From contig WQVW01000020.1 of the NCBI GenBank assembly GCA_009785655.1, positions 1 through 12,853 of the forward strand: a stretch of DNA of 12,853 nucleotides, written 5' to 3'. Under the pieces are notes generated by a model that saw only the letters and a list, made by a program, of their open reading frames with translations, was not told where the DNA came from and did not search any database. The stretch comes from Oscillospiraceae bacterium. Lineage in GTDB: Bacteria > Bacillota > Clostridia > Oscillospirales > Oscillospiraceae. A program made the position numbers and the translations under genes. This document shows, piece after piece, positions 6,245-12,853 of the stretch (positions within the stretch are counted from its first letter, which is position 1; every line of letters begins with the position of its first letter).

Positions 6245-7421
6245 GAATATCCTCCCCTCTGTATCTGGCGATTGGTGCGCAATCTTTGTCGCCCCTGCCG
6301 GAAAGGCAGATCACGATGTTTTTGTCAGGGTCGAGTTCTTTTGCAAGTTTCACGGCATAAGCCACGGCGTGGGCGGATTCTATGGCCGGGATGATCCCCT
6401 CGGTGCGGGATAGGAGTTCAAACGCATCTACAGCCTCGTTATCCGTTACCGGGACGTATTTGACGCGCCCAGATTTGTGCAAAAACGCATGTTCCGGGCC
6501 GATGCCGGGGTAATCCAATCCTGCCGAGACTGAGTAAACCGGCGAGATTTGCCCGAATTCATCTTGGCAGAAAAGCGACTTCATACCGTGAAATACCCCG
6601 TCCGAACCTTTGGAGATTGTTGCCGCGTGCTGATCTGTGTCAATCCCGCGCCCCGCCGCCTCACAGCCATAAAGCTGCACCGATGCATCCCCGATGAAGT
6701 CATAGAATGCACCGATCGCGTTAGAGCCGCCGCCGACACAAGCGACCACAGCATCCGGTAATCCGCCCATCGATTGGCGCGCCTGTGCCTTGATCTCCTG
6801 GCCGATAATGCTTTGGAAATCACGGACAATCGTCGGAAACGGATGCGGCCCCAGGGCAGAACCCAAAACATAATGCGTATCCGATATTCGACGCGACCAT
6901 TCACGCAATGTTTCATTCACTGCGTCTTTCAGTGTCATCGTGCCAGATGTTACAGGATGGACGCGTGCGCCCAACAGGCGCATACGGTATACGTTCAGCG
7001 CCTGCCGCTCCGTGTCCTCTTTGCCCATGAACACGTCACATTCCATGCCGAACAGTGCCGCCGCTGTGGCGGAAGCCACGCCGTGCTGCCCTGCGCCGGT
7101 TTCCGCGATAATCCTGGTTTTGCCCATGCGTTTCGCCAGCAATGCTTGCCCCAGGACGTTATTGATTTTATGTGACCCTGTGTGATTCAAGTCCTCACGC
7201 TTGAGCCAGATTGCGGCTCCGCCGATTTTCTTTGTGAGGTTCGCGGCAGAATAGAGCAGTGATGGACGCCCCGCGTAATCGTTCAGCAGCATTTTGAACT
7301 CGGCCTGAAAATCCGGGTCGTTTTTGTAATATTGATACGCATTTTCAAGCTCAATCAGCGCAGACATCAATGTTTCCGGGACGTATTGCCCGCCGTAGAT
7401 GCCAAATCTTCCTTTTCCCAT
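6237..7421 (-). CDS. trpB: Tryptophan synthase beta chain
   Basis: 394-aa PLP enzyme that joins indole and L-serine to give L-tryptophan, in an alpha2-beta2 complex with TrpA. The PLP lysine is K85 in KREDLNHTGSHKINN, the catalytic acid is E107 in ETGAGQHG, and the phosphate-binding loop is GGGSNAIG at 230-237. SAGLDYPGIGPEH and the C-terminal SGRGDKD are also conserved. This is the standard TrpB1 type. The ATG at 7421 directly abuts the trpF TAA with no spacing; AGGGAG lies inside the end of trpF, which favours coupled translation. It overlaps trpA by 8 bp. Confidence 0.97.
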   Translation of the reverse strand: MGKGRFGIYGGQYVPETLMSALIELENAYQYYKNDPDFQAEFKMLLNDYAGRPSLLYSAANLTKKIGGAAIWLKREDLNHTGSHKINNVLGQALLAKRMGKTRIIAETGAGQHGVASATAAALFGMECDVFMGKEDTERQALNVYRMRLLGARVHPVTSGTMTLKDAVNETLREWSRRISDTHYVLGSALGPHPFPTIVRDFQSIIGQEIKAQARQSMGGLPDAVVACVGGGSNAIGAFYDFIGDASVQLYGCEAAGRGIDTDQHAATISKGSDGVFHGMKSLFCQDEFGQISPVYSVSAGLDYPGIGPEHAFLHKSGRVKYVPVTDNEAVDAFELLSRTEGIIPAIESAHAVAYAVKLAKELDPDKNIVICLSGRGDKDCAPIARYRGEDIHE

Positions 7422-8012
7422 TTAAAAATTCTCCCTAACCAGACGTACAAGTCTGTCGATTTTTTGATAGTCTTTCACGCCATTGGTCTCAACGCCGCTG
7501 CTGACATCCACGCAATACGGCCGCAGCAGACGGATAGCGTCAGTGACGTTTGTCTCATTGAGTCCGCCAGCGAGGAAATACGGTGCTTTGTCTCCCCGCA
7601 AAATGCGCCAGTCGAAGGTTTTGCCGCTCCCGCCGCCGGAATCGAACAGCAGATAATCCGCGCCCAGCGGGAAGCTCGGCAGTTGAGCGTCTATGCGCAG
7701 AGCTTTGATTATCTGGCAGCTGCACAGGCTGCGCAGATTTTCGATATAATTGGCATCCTCATCGCCATGCAACTGTGCGATGTCAATCACACCACGGTCA
7801 AAAAGTTTTGCAATGTAATCAGGGCTATGATCTGCAAACACGCCAACAGATTGTATCCTGTTGTCAAGTTTTTCGCGGAGCTCTGCGGCTGTATCGCAAT
7901 CAACTTGCCGCCGGCTTTCAGCGAATACGAATCCGATATAGTCCGGAAGCGAATGGTTCACAGCCACGATATCTGCCATGCGGGTCAGGCCGCATATCTT
8001 GATTAACGTCAT
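7422..8012 (-). CDS. trpF: Phosphoribosylanthranilate isomerase
   Basis: 196-aa TIM-barrel enzyme that converts N-(5-phosphoribosyl)anthranilate to 1-(o-carboxyphenylamino)-1-deoxyribulose 5-phosphate. The catalytic base Cys7 lies in KICGLT and the catalytic acid Asp124 in YLLFDSGGGSGKTFDW. GVFADHSPDYI, AQLHGDE, FLAGGL and the phosphate-binding VDVSSGVETNGVKD are all present. It is a separate protein, not fused to TrpC. The ATG overlaps the trpC stop as ATGA; no strong SD is seen, so translation probably depends on coupling to trpC. Confidence 0.95.
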   Translation of the reverse strand: MTLIKICGLTRMADIVAVNHSLPDYIGFVFAESRRQVDCDTAAELREKLDNRIQSVGVFADHSPDYIAKLFDRGVIDIAQLHGDEDANYIENLRSLCSCQIIKALRIDAQLPSFPLGADYLLFDSGGGSGKTFDWRILRGDKAPYFLAGGLNETNVTDAIRLLRPYCVDVSSGVETNGVKDYQKIDRLVRLVRENF

Positions 8013-8779
8013 AGCGGATTGCCGCTCAGCGTACGCAGTGCCGCTTTTTTGTCAGGCGCACGCATCAGTGTCTCACCAATCAATGCAGCGTTTACGCCGT
8101 TTTTGCGGAGTAAAGCCACATCTTCTGCCGTTTGTATACCACTTTCGGATACGAATATTGTATCATCCGGCGCGAGTGTGCGTAACCGTATGCTGTTGTC
8201 GATATCAACTTCAAATGTCCGCAGGTCGCGGTTGTTCACACCGATTATTCTCGCCCCGGCGGTGATTGCCGTTTTAACTTCAGCTTCGTTATGTGCTTCG
8301 ACGAGACAAGATAGGCCGAGCCTGTCGGCGATGCCGATATATTCGGCAATTTCAGCGGGGGAGAGGATAGCGCAAATCAGCAATATAGCATCCACGCCCA
8401 ACGCCGCCGATTGTAAGATTTGAAACGGATCGACAATAAAATCCTTCCTAAGAATCGGGATATCGACTGCATTGCGTATCTCTGTCAGATAACAATCCGC
8501 GCCCAAGAAGAACTCAGGTTCTGTGAGGACAGATATTGCGGCGGCACCCGCATCTGCATACGCACGCGCGATGTCGATATAGGGGAAGTCTTCTGCAATC
8601 ACGCCTTTCGAGGGTGAAGCTTTCTTTACCTCACAGATGAAAGCCATTTCAGTGCCGCGTAAAACATGCTCGAACATAAACGGGCGAGAAGACGGGTGCG
8701 CATGGACATCGCCGAATGCAGCTTTTTCGCGCGCAACGCGCTGCGCAGTTGCAGAAACGATGTCGTCAAGTATGCTCAT
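8009..8779 (-). CDS. trpC: Indole-3-glycerol phosphate synthase
   Basis: 256-aa TIM-barrel enzyme that performs the decarboxylating ring closure to indole-3-glycerol phosphate. Visible active-site blocks are FICEVKKASPSKG (47-59, with E50 and K52/K53), RKDFIVDPFQ (111-120, K112), LVEAHNE (E161), GVNNRDL (180-186) and VSESGI (210-215). The start at 8779 forms an ATGA overlap with the trpD stop and has AAAGGAGG 6 nt upstream. The frame extends 30 codons further to 8869, but only inside trpD and without the family's N-terminal sequence, so that start is rejected. Confidence 0.95.
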   Translation of the reverse strand: MSILDDIVSATAQRVAREKAAFGDVHAHPSSRPFMFEHVLRGTEMAFICEVKKASPSKGVIAEDFPYIDIARAYADAGAAAISVLTEPEFFLGADCYLTEIRNAVDIPILRKDFIVDPFQILQSAALGVDAILLICAILSPAEIAEYIGIADRLGLSCLVEAHNEAEVKTAITAGARIIGVNNRDLRTFEVDIDNSIRLRTLAPDDTIFVSESGIQTAEDVALLRKNGVNAALIGETLMRAPDKKAALRTLSGNPL

Positions 8780-9792
8780 GATGCAGCCTCCTTTGTCACG
8801 CGGATAAAATCTTCCAATTTGCGCTTGGCTTTGCCGCTGTCGATAAGCGCTTGCGCAAGCCGGACGCATTCGCGCATGGTCACATTGTTTTTGGACATAT
8901 ACAACGCGCCCGCTGAATTTAAGACCACGGCGTCACGCTTTGGCCCCATTTCTCCGGAGAGGATTTTTAACGCGATCTCAGCGTTTTCATCGGGGTCGCC
9001 GCCGGTTAAATCTTTCAATTCACACCGGGGGAGGCCAAACTGCTCCGGTGTGATGAAATAGCTCATCAGTCTGCCATCGGTGACCTCGCATATGGTCGAG
9101 GTGCCGGTCATTGTGATCTCATCCAACCCATCGTGACCGTGCACGACCATCGCGCGTTTCACGCCGAGATTGTTCAGTACACGCGCCAACGGCTGCACGA
9201 GATTTATGTCATACACGCCCAACAGCTGCATATTCGCACCCGCCGGATTCGCCAGAGGGCCGAGTATATTGAATATGGTGCGCACACCAAGCTCCCGTCG
9301 TACCGGTGCGACATGTTTCATCGCGGAGTGATAGACCTGTGCGAGCATGAAACACATGCCTGTTTTGTCAAGGACATATTTGCTTTGTTCTGCGTTTAAG
9401 TTGATGTTAACGCCCAACGCCTCCAGCACATCGGCACTGCCGCACTTGCTGGATACGCTTCTGTTGCCGTGTTTGGCGACAGGAACCCCGGCGGCTGCCA
9501 CAACGAATGACGTTACGGTAGATATGTTAAAAGTATTTAACCCATCCCCGCCGGTGCCGACAATATCAATCACATCAGTATCAGGCTGGAGTCTGACGCA
9601 TTTTTCGCGCAAAACCCCTGCACAGGCGGTGATTTCGTCAATCGTCTCACCCTTTAATCGCATGGCCGCGAGAAATGCACCCATCTGCGCATCGCTGGAG
9701 AGGCCGTCCATAATCTGTATCATAACGGCTCGCGCTGTTTCAACCGACAGATCATTCCCTGCCAATATTTCATAAATCGCTTGTTCAATCAT
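8776..9792 (-). CDS. trpD: Anthranilate phosphoribosyltransferase
   Basis: 338-aa enzyme that transfers the phosphoribosyl group of PRPP to anthranilate. The PRPP/Mg-binding motif GTGGDG is at 79-84, followed by NTFNIST, and the anthranilate-channel motif KHGNRSVSSKCGSAD is at 107-121. The N-terminal helical domain and full length are typical. It is not fused to the TrpG glutaminase. The ATG at 9792 overlaps the trpG stop (ATGA); a GGAGG lies 12 nt upstream, farther than ideal, so translational coupling is likely. Confidence 0.96.
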   Translation of the reverse strand: MIEQAIYEILAGNDLSVETARAVMIQIMDGLSSDAQMGAFLAAMRLKGETIDEITACAGVLREKCVRLQPDTDVIDIVGTGGDGLNTFNISTVTSFVVAAAGVPVAKHGNRSVSSKCGSADVLEALGVNINLNAEQSKYVLDKTGMCFMLAQVYHSAMKHVAPVRRELGVRTIFNILGPLANPAGANMQLLGVYDINLVQPLARVLNNLGVKRAMVVHGHDGLDEITMTGTSTICEVTDGRLMSYFITPEQFGLPRCELKDLTGGDPDENAEIALKILSGEMGPKRDAVVLNSAGALYMSKNNVTMRECVRLAQALIDSGKAKRKLEDFIRVTKEAAS

Positions 9793-10373
9793 GGCTCGGA
9801 TTTGCCTCCGATCTGCAGGAAATTCTCCACTATTCGCGCCCCGTCCGGGGTCAGGATAGATTCGGGGTGAAATTGCAGTCCGAAAATATCAAAATCGCGA
9901 TGGGCGACGCCCATGACTTCTCCGTCATCTGTTTCGGATATGACCAGCAGCTCATCCGGCAGCGTGTCGCGCGTGGCGGCGAGTGAATGATATCGCCCAG
10001 CTTGCATAATCGGCGGCAGGCCGCGGAAAATCGGGTTGCCGTTGGCGATGTGTATCAGATTTTGCTTTCCATGCGTCAATGACTTCGCGTACGTTATCTC
10101 CGCACCGAAAACCTCACAGATCGCCTGATGGCCGAGGCATATGCCGAGTAGTGGGACTTTTCCGGCCAAATGCTGTATAACCTCCTCACAGATTCCGGCG
10201 TCTTTGGGTTTGCCCGGCCCAGGTGAGATGATGATATGCGACGCATTTAACTCCGCAACTTCTGATACGCTGAGTTCGTCATTCCTGACAACGCGGATAT
10301 TTGGGTTCAGCGCGCCCACCATTTGATATAAATTATAAGTAAAGCTGTCGTAGTTGTCCATAATCAGTATCAT
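9789..10373 (-). CDS. trpG: Anthranilate synthase component II, glutamine amidotransferase
   Basis: 194-aa class I glutaminase that supplies ammonia to TrpE. The catalytic triad is visible: Cys79 in LLGICLGHQA, and His169 and Glu171 in GLQFHPESI. The start MILIMDNYDSFTYNL and the oxyanion motif ISPGPGKP (49-56) are characteristic. The protein is a stand-alone glutaminase. It begins 2 bp after the trpE stop codon, and its GGGAGG SD overlaps the last codons of trpE. In many Firmicutes such a subunit also serves PabB; no pabB is in this window. Confidence 0.95.
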   Translation of the reverse strand: MILIMDNYDSFTYNLYQMVGALNPNIRVVRNDELSVSEVAELNASHIIISPGPGKPKDAGICEEVIQHLAGKVPLLGICLGHQAICEVFGAEITYAKSLTHGKQNLIHIANGNPIFRGLPPIMQAGRYHSLAATRDTLPDELLVISETDDGEVMGVAHRDFDIFGLQFHPESILTPDGARIVENFLQIGGKSEP

Positions 10374-10375
10374 CG

Positions 10376-11836
10376 TTATATCCTCCCGCTGTTTTTCAGC
10401 GCGTCAATGACGGCTTGGGATTTATTAAGCGTTTCCTGATATTCCTTATCCGGTTCACTCTCTGCCACAATGCCAGCGCCGGCTTGAACGAACACTTTTG
10501 AATTTTTCAACACCGCCATGCGGATACCGATACACATGTCCATGTTGCCGGTGAAATCGATGTACCCCAGCGCACCGCCGTATACGCCGCGCTTGATTCC
10601 CTCAAGATTGTCGATAATCTCACAAGCGCGTTTCTTTGGGGCACCGGACAGTGTGCCTGCCGGAAGCGCGGAGGCAATGACGTCAATGGCATCCAGCCCA
10701 TCCTGCAGCTCACCGACAACGCGTGTGGAGATGTGGCTGACGTGTGAAAACCGCTTGATTTCGCGGTATTCGGGAATCCTTACACTGCCGAAGCGGCTGA
10801 CTCTGCCGACATCATTGCGGGCTAAATCGACCAGCATGTCATGTTCGGAAAGCTCTTTTTCATCGTTTAACAATGCTGTTTCCAACGCTTTATCCTCTTC
10901 AAGCGTTTTGCCGCGCGGACATGTACCTGCCAGCGGGAAGGAACTCACCTCGCCGTCCCGCAGAGACACAAGCGTCTCCGGAGAGGAACAGGCGATCTCT
11001 ATATCGCTCAGCCGCATATAGACCATATAGGGCGACGGATTTGTCGTCCGCAAAAGTCTGTATGTCTGAAGTAGGTCGCCGTCAAATGGTGCAGTGAAGC
11101 GATTTGATATCACCGCCTGGAAAATGTCGCCTTCATAGATATGGTCTTTGACCTTGTTGACCATTTGCGCAAACTGTGCTTCAGAGAATGCGGATGAAAA
11201 CTCCCCGCACGATGAAGAAGATTCATCGCCGGCAGCTGTGCGCAGAACCAGTTGTTCCATGTCTTTTAAGTCCTGGACACCTTTTATATAGCTGTTGTCA
11301 AGATCATTGGCGGCAACGTTGACAATCAGATATATTTTCTGCCGAAAATGGTCGAACGCGATCACTTTGTCCACCAGCATCAGATTGAAATCGTCAAACC
11401 CGTCGGAGTCAGCCGCTTTTAATTTCAACCCCGGGATGAAATGCTGCGCAAAGTCGTAGGAGAAGTAACCTACCAATCCGCCGGTGAAAGGGGGGAGACT
11501 TGGTATACGTGGGCTTTTGTAATCGCCCAGAAGCTGTCTGATCAGCTTGACCGGGTCATCAATCACGGTATGTTTACCGGTGCCATCTTTCACTGTGACG
11601 ATGCCATTTGTTCCGCTGATTGTGACGGATGGCGCGCAACCCAGGAACGTGTAACGACCCCAACCGTCACCGCCGTCGTTTACACTTTCCAGGATGAACC
11701 AGTTTTCACCGGTTTTACGTATATTCCGGAGTATTTCGATGGGTGTTTTTACGTCAGAGAACATCTCCAACGCAATGGGGACGATTGTTTTTCCTTCGGA
11801 CAGCCTTTTGGCCTCATCTAATGCGGGACTGATCAT
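10376..11836 (-). CDS. trpE: Anthranilate synthase component I
   Basis: 486-aa chorismate-utilising enzyme that makes anthranilate from chorismate and ammonia supplied by TrpG. The LES motif (49-51) and NPSPYM (266-271) are the regulatory tryptophan-binding elements known in TrpE, so feedback inhibition by Trp is expected. The catalytic domain carries PLAGTCPRG (301-309; the usual Arg of AGTRPRG is Cys here), DEKELSEHDMLVDLARND (325-342) and a C-terminal QAGAGIVAESEPDKEY segment. It is the first structural gene behind the T-box leader, with AAGGAGG (11852-11846) 9 nt upstream of ATG 11836, just after the terminator T-run. Confidence 0.96.
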   Translation of the reverse strand: MISPALDEAKRLSEGKTIVPIALEMFSDVKTPIEILRNIRKTGENWFILESVNDGGDGWGRYTFLGCAPSVTISGTNGIVTVKDGTGKHTVIDDPVKLIRQLLGDYKSPRIPSLPPFTGGLVGYFSYDFAQHFIPGLKLKAADSDGFDDFNLMLVDKVIAFDHFRQKIYLIVNVAANDLDNSYIKGVQDLKDMEQLVLRTAAGDESSSSCGEFSSAFSEAQFAQMVNKVKDHIYEGDIFQAVISNRFTAPFDGDLLQTYRLLRTTNPSPYMVYMRLSDIEIACSSPETLVSLRDGEVSSFPLAGTCPRGKTLEEDKALETALLNDEKELSEHDMLVDLARNDVGRVSRFGSVRIPEYREIKRFSHVSHISTRVVGELQDGLDAIDVIASALPAGTLSGAPKKRACEIIDNLEGIKRGVYGGALGYIDFTGNMDMCIGIRMAVLKNSKVFVQAGAGIVAESEPDKEYQETLNKSQAVIDALKNSGRI

Positions 11837-11849
11837 GATATAAATCCTC

Positions 11850-12183
11850 CTTAAAAAGCAAAATACCCGTCCTTGAACTAAACTAGTTCAAGGACGGGTG
11901 CAATTCCCGTGGTGCCACCTTGATTCACAGGATACACATATCCCATGCGCTCAACAGGGTACAATCATACCCCTCGCAACTGACGTATGCGGTCACGTCG
12001 CAGAATACTCACAGTTCCTGTAAAAAACGGCGATCGGCCATTTTCTCCAAACTCTGTTTTGACTGCGCCCTCAGCGGTCCATTTGATAAGCTGCGTTGTG
12101 CGAGACTCTCAGCAAAATCCCACTCTCTGTGACTGCACACCTACCGTTATCTCCGCGTCGACGGTTTGACTATGAAATTATTG
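11850..12183 (-). ncRNA. T-box leader (tRNA-Trp riboswitch) of the trp operon
   Basis: The untranslated leader has the ordered hallmarks of a T-box. Stem I spans about 12160-12060, with AGAGAG (12128-12123), an apical TTTTGCTGAGAG segment, and on the 3' side TGG (12081-12079) followed by ACCGCTGAG, the context of a specifier loop. TGG is the tryptophan codon. Two small hairpins follow (GGGTA/TACCC and GGATA/TATCC). The T-box core AAGGTGGCACCACGGG (11921-11906) can pair with CCCGTCCTT to form the antiterminator, which excludes the terminator at 11865-11899. Uncharged tRNA-Trp should stabilise read-through into trpE. No leader peptide is needed and none is evident. Stem boundaries are by eye. 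Confidence 0.93.
11853..11899 (-). terminator. T-box intrinsic terminator upstream of trpE
   Basis: On the minus strand ACCCGTCCTTGAACTA pairs perfectly over 16 bp with TAGTTCAAGGACGGGT across a 3-nt loop, then ATTTTGCTTTTT follows. The 5' arm contains CCCGTCCTT, the partner of the T-box antiterminator, so the two structures are mutually exclusive. The trpE SD begins immediately after the last T. Confidence 0.93.
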
Positions 12184-12189
12184 TAGATC

Positions 12190-12218
12190 ATTATACGCAT
12201 TCCCGCAAATAATGTCAA
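12190..12218 (-). promoter_or_regulatory. Consensus sigma-A promoter of the trp operon
   Basis: TTGACA (12218-12213) and TATAAT (12195-12190) are both exact consensus hexamers with the optimal 17-bp spacer. Transcription should begin at about 12184-12182, just before the T-box leader. An intrinsically strong promoter fits control by attenuation rather than by initiation. Confidence 0.88.
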
Positions 12219-12250
12219 GAAAAATTTTGAATGTATTTTTCCCAACTCTA

Positions 12251-12259
12251 TGATATAAT
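12251..12259 (+). promoter_or_regulatory. Extended -10 promoter of the nitroreductase gene
   Basis: TGATATAAT (hexamer 12254-12259) is an extended -10 with no clear -35 at 17 bp. It lies back to back with the trp promoter; the predicted starts are about 80 bp apart. The leader of roughly 50 nt contains a small imperfect hairpin (12275-12292) before the AAGGAGG SD. Confidence 0.55.
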
Positions 12260-12314
12260 CAAAACACAATAAAAGCCGCCTGTGAAGGACGGTAATAAAA
12301 AAGGAGGACATATG

Positions 12315-12853
12315 ATGAACGAAACGTTAAAAGCCATAGCGGAGCGGTACTCCTGCCGCGATTTTAAGGATACGCCGCTAACAGAGGTACAGATCAAAGC
12401 CATTGTCGAAGCCGCACTGGCTGCGCCCAGTGCCAGAAACGACATGCCGTGGCAGGTGATCATGGTCACCGATAAGGCATTGATTGAGGAACTTGACGCG
12501 GAAACAATGAACGTCATGTCTGCTATGGAGGATAAGACGTACTATGAACGCATTAAAGAGCGCGGCGGAAAGGTGTTCTACAACGCGCCGTGTTTGGTGA
12601 TGGTCGCCTCTGCCGGGACGCCGTTTTCTGCGATAGACTGTGGCATTTTAAGCCAAAACGTCACGCTGGCTGCGCACGCGCTTGGATTGGGCAGCGTGAT
12701 TGTCGGCCTGGCCGGGATACCGCTGGCCGGTTCGCGCGGTGATGAGCTGAAAAAACGCCTGAAGTTCCCGGATGGCTATGAATTCGGCATCTCAATTCTG
12801 GTCGGTACCGCGAACAGCGGAAAAGAGCCGCATGACTTGAACATGGCAAAACT
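12315..12853 (+). CDS. Nitroreductase family FMN oxidoreductase, cut by the window edge
   Basis: At least 179 residues of a nitroreductase-family flavoprotein, which typically binds FMN at a dimer interface and reduces nitro compounds, quinones or related substrates with NAD(P)H. The N-terminal FMN phosphate motif RYSCRDF (11-17), APSARNDMPWQV (37-48), the segment CGILSQNVTLAAHALGLGS and the late GYEFGISILVGTA are family hallmarks. Only the last few residues should lie outside the window. ATG 12315 has AGGAGG 7 nt upstream; ATG 12312 in the same frame is only 4 nt away and is the alternative. It is cytosolic, with no iron-sulfur domain in the visible part. The specific substrate cannot be told from sequence. 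Confidence 0.88.
   Translation, partial: MNETLKAIAERYSCRDFKDTPLTEVQIKAIVEAALAAPSARNDMPWQVIMVTDKALIEELDAETMNVMSAMEDKTYYERIKERGGKVFYNAPCLVMVASAGTPFSAIDCGILSQNVTLAAHALGLGSVIVGLAGIPLAGSRGDELKKRLKFPDGYEFGISILVGTANSGKEPHDLNMAK

Noticed and set aside
8009..8869. Longer trpC frame starting at 8869
   Set aside because: The extra 30 codons lie inside trpD, have no SD and do not match the trpC N-terminus; ATG 8779 with AAAGGAGG and the ATGA overlap is preferred.
11920..12169. Small plus-strand frames of 60-70 aa in the trp leader region
   Set aside because: They are antisense to the structured T-box RNA, which explains the sequence better.
12248..12517. 89-aa minus-strand frame opposite the nitroreductase
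   Set aside because: Antisense to a clear nitroreductase; no SD and no family features.
1..12853. CRISPR arrays, insertion sequences, toxin-antitoxin or defence genes
   Set aside because: No direct-repeat arrays, transposase motifs, terminal repeats or defence-family domains were seen on either strand.

Overview
The window looks like a chromosomal segment from a low-to-moderate G+C Firmicute, most likely a Clostridia-type anaerobe. The evidence is strong AGGAGG-type ribosome binding sites in front of most genes, a tRNA-sensing T-box leader, a trp operon in the order E-G-D-C-F-B-A, and clostridial-style accessory proteins (a DUF4080 B12-binding radical SAM protein, a soluble fumarate-reductase-like flavoprotein, a short nitroreductase). 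No mobile element, CRISPR array, rRNA or tRNA gene was seen.

Layout. Positions 1-56 (minus) hold the start of a gene that leaves the window. 126-1721 (minus) is a cytosolic FAD-dependent oxidoreductase. A 212-bp divergent intergenic region with candidate promoters separates it from a plus-strand pair: a YhfF-like ASCH-domain protein (1934-2383) and a YigZ/IMPACT-family protein (2428-3048). These meet a minus-strand B12-binding radical SAM/DUF4080 gene (3056-4639) head to head with only 7 bp between them. That gene is divergent from a DUF2461 gene (4707-5387), and the two share a perfect 19-bp inverted repeat carrying a TGCTATAAT box on each strand. A bidirectional terminator (5404-5429) separates DUF2461 from the trp operon.

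The trp operon occupies 5480-11836 on the minus strand: trpE, trpG, trpD, trpC, trpF, trpB, trpA. It is complete for chorismate to L-tryptophan. The genes overlap by 4-8 bp or lie within 2 bp of each other, which implies translational coupling. Transcription should start near 12183 from a consensus promoter (TTGACA-17-TATAAT). It then passes through a roughly 330-nt T-box leader with a UGG (Trp) specifier and a strong intrinsic terminator, so expression should rise when uncharged tRNA-Trp accumulates. Divergent from it is a nitroreductase (12315 to the window end) with its own extended -10 promoter.

The window is mostly ordinary core metabolism. The points most worth a second look are the symmetric overlapping divergent promoter that appears to give a leaderless mRNA on one side, the Trp T-box, and the flavoprotein that keeps the fumarate-reductase fold but seems to lack the canonical catalytic residues. 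I did not find a clearly new multi-gene system.
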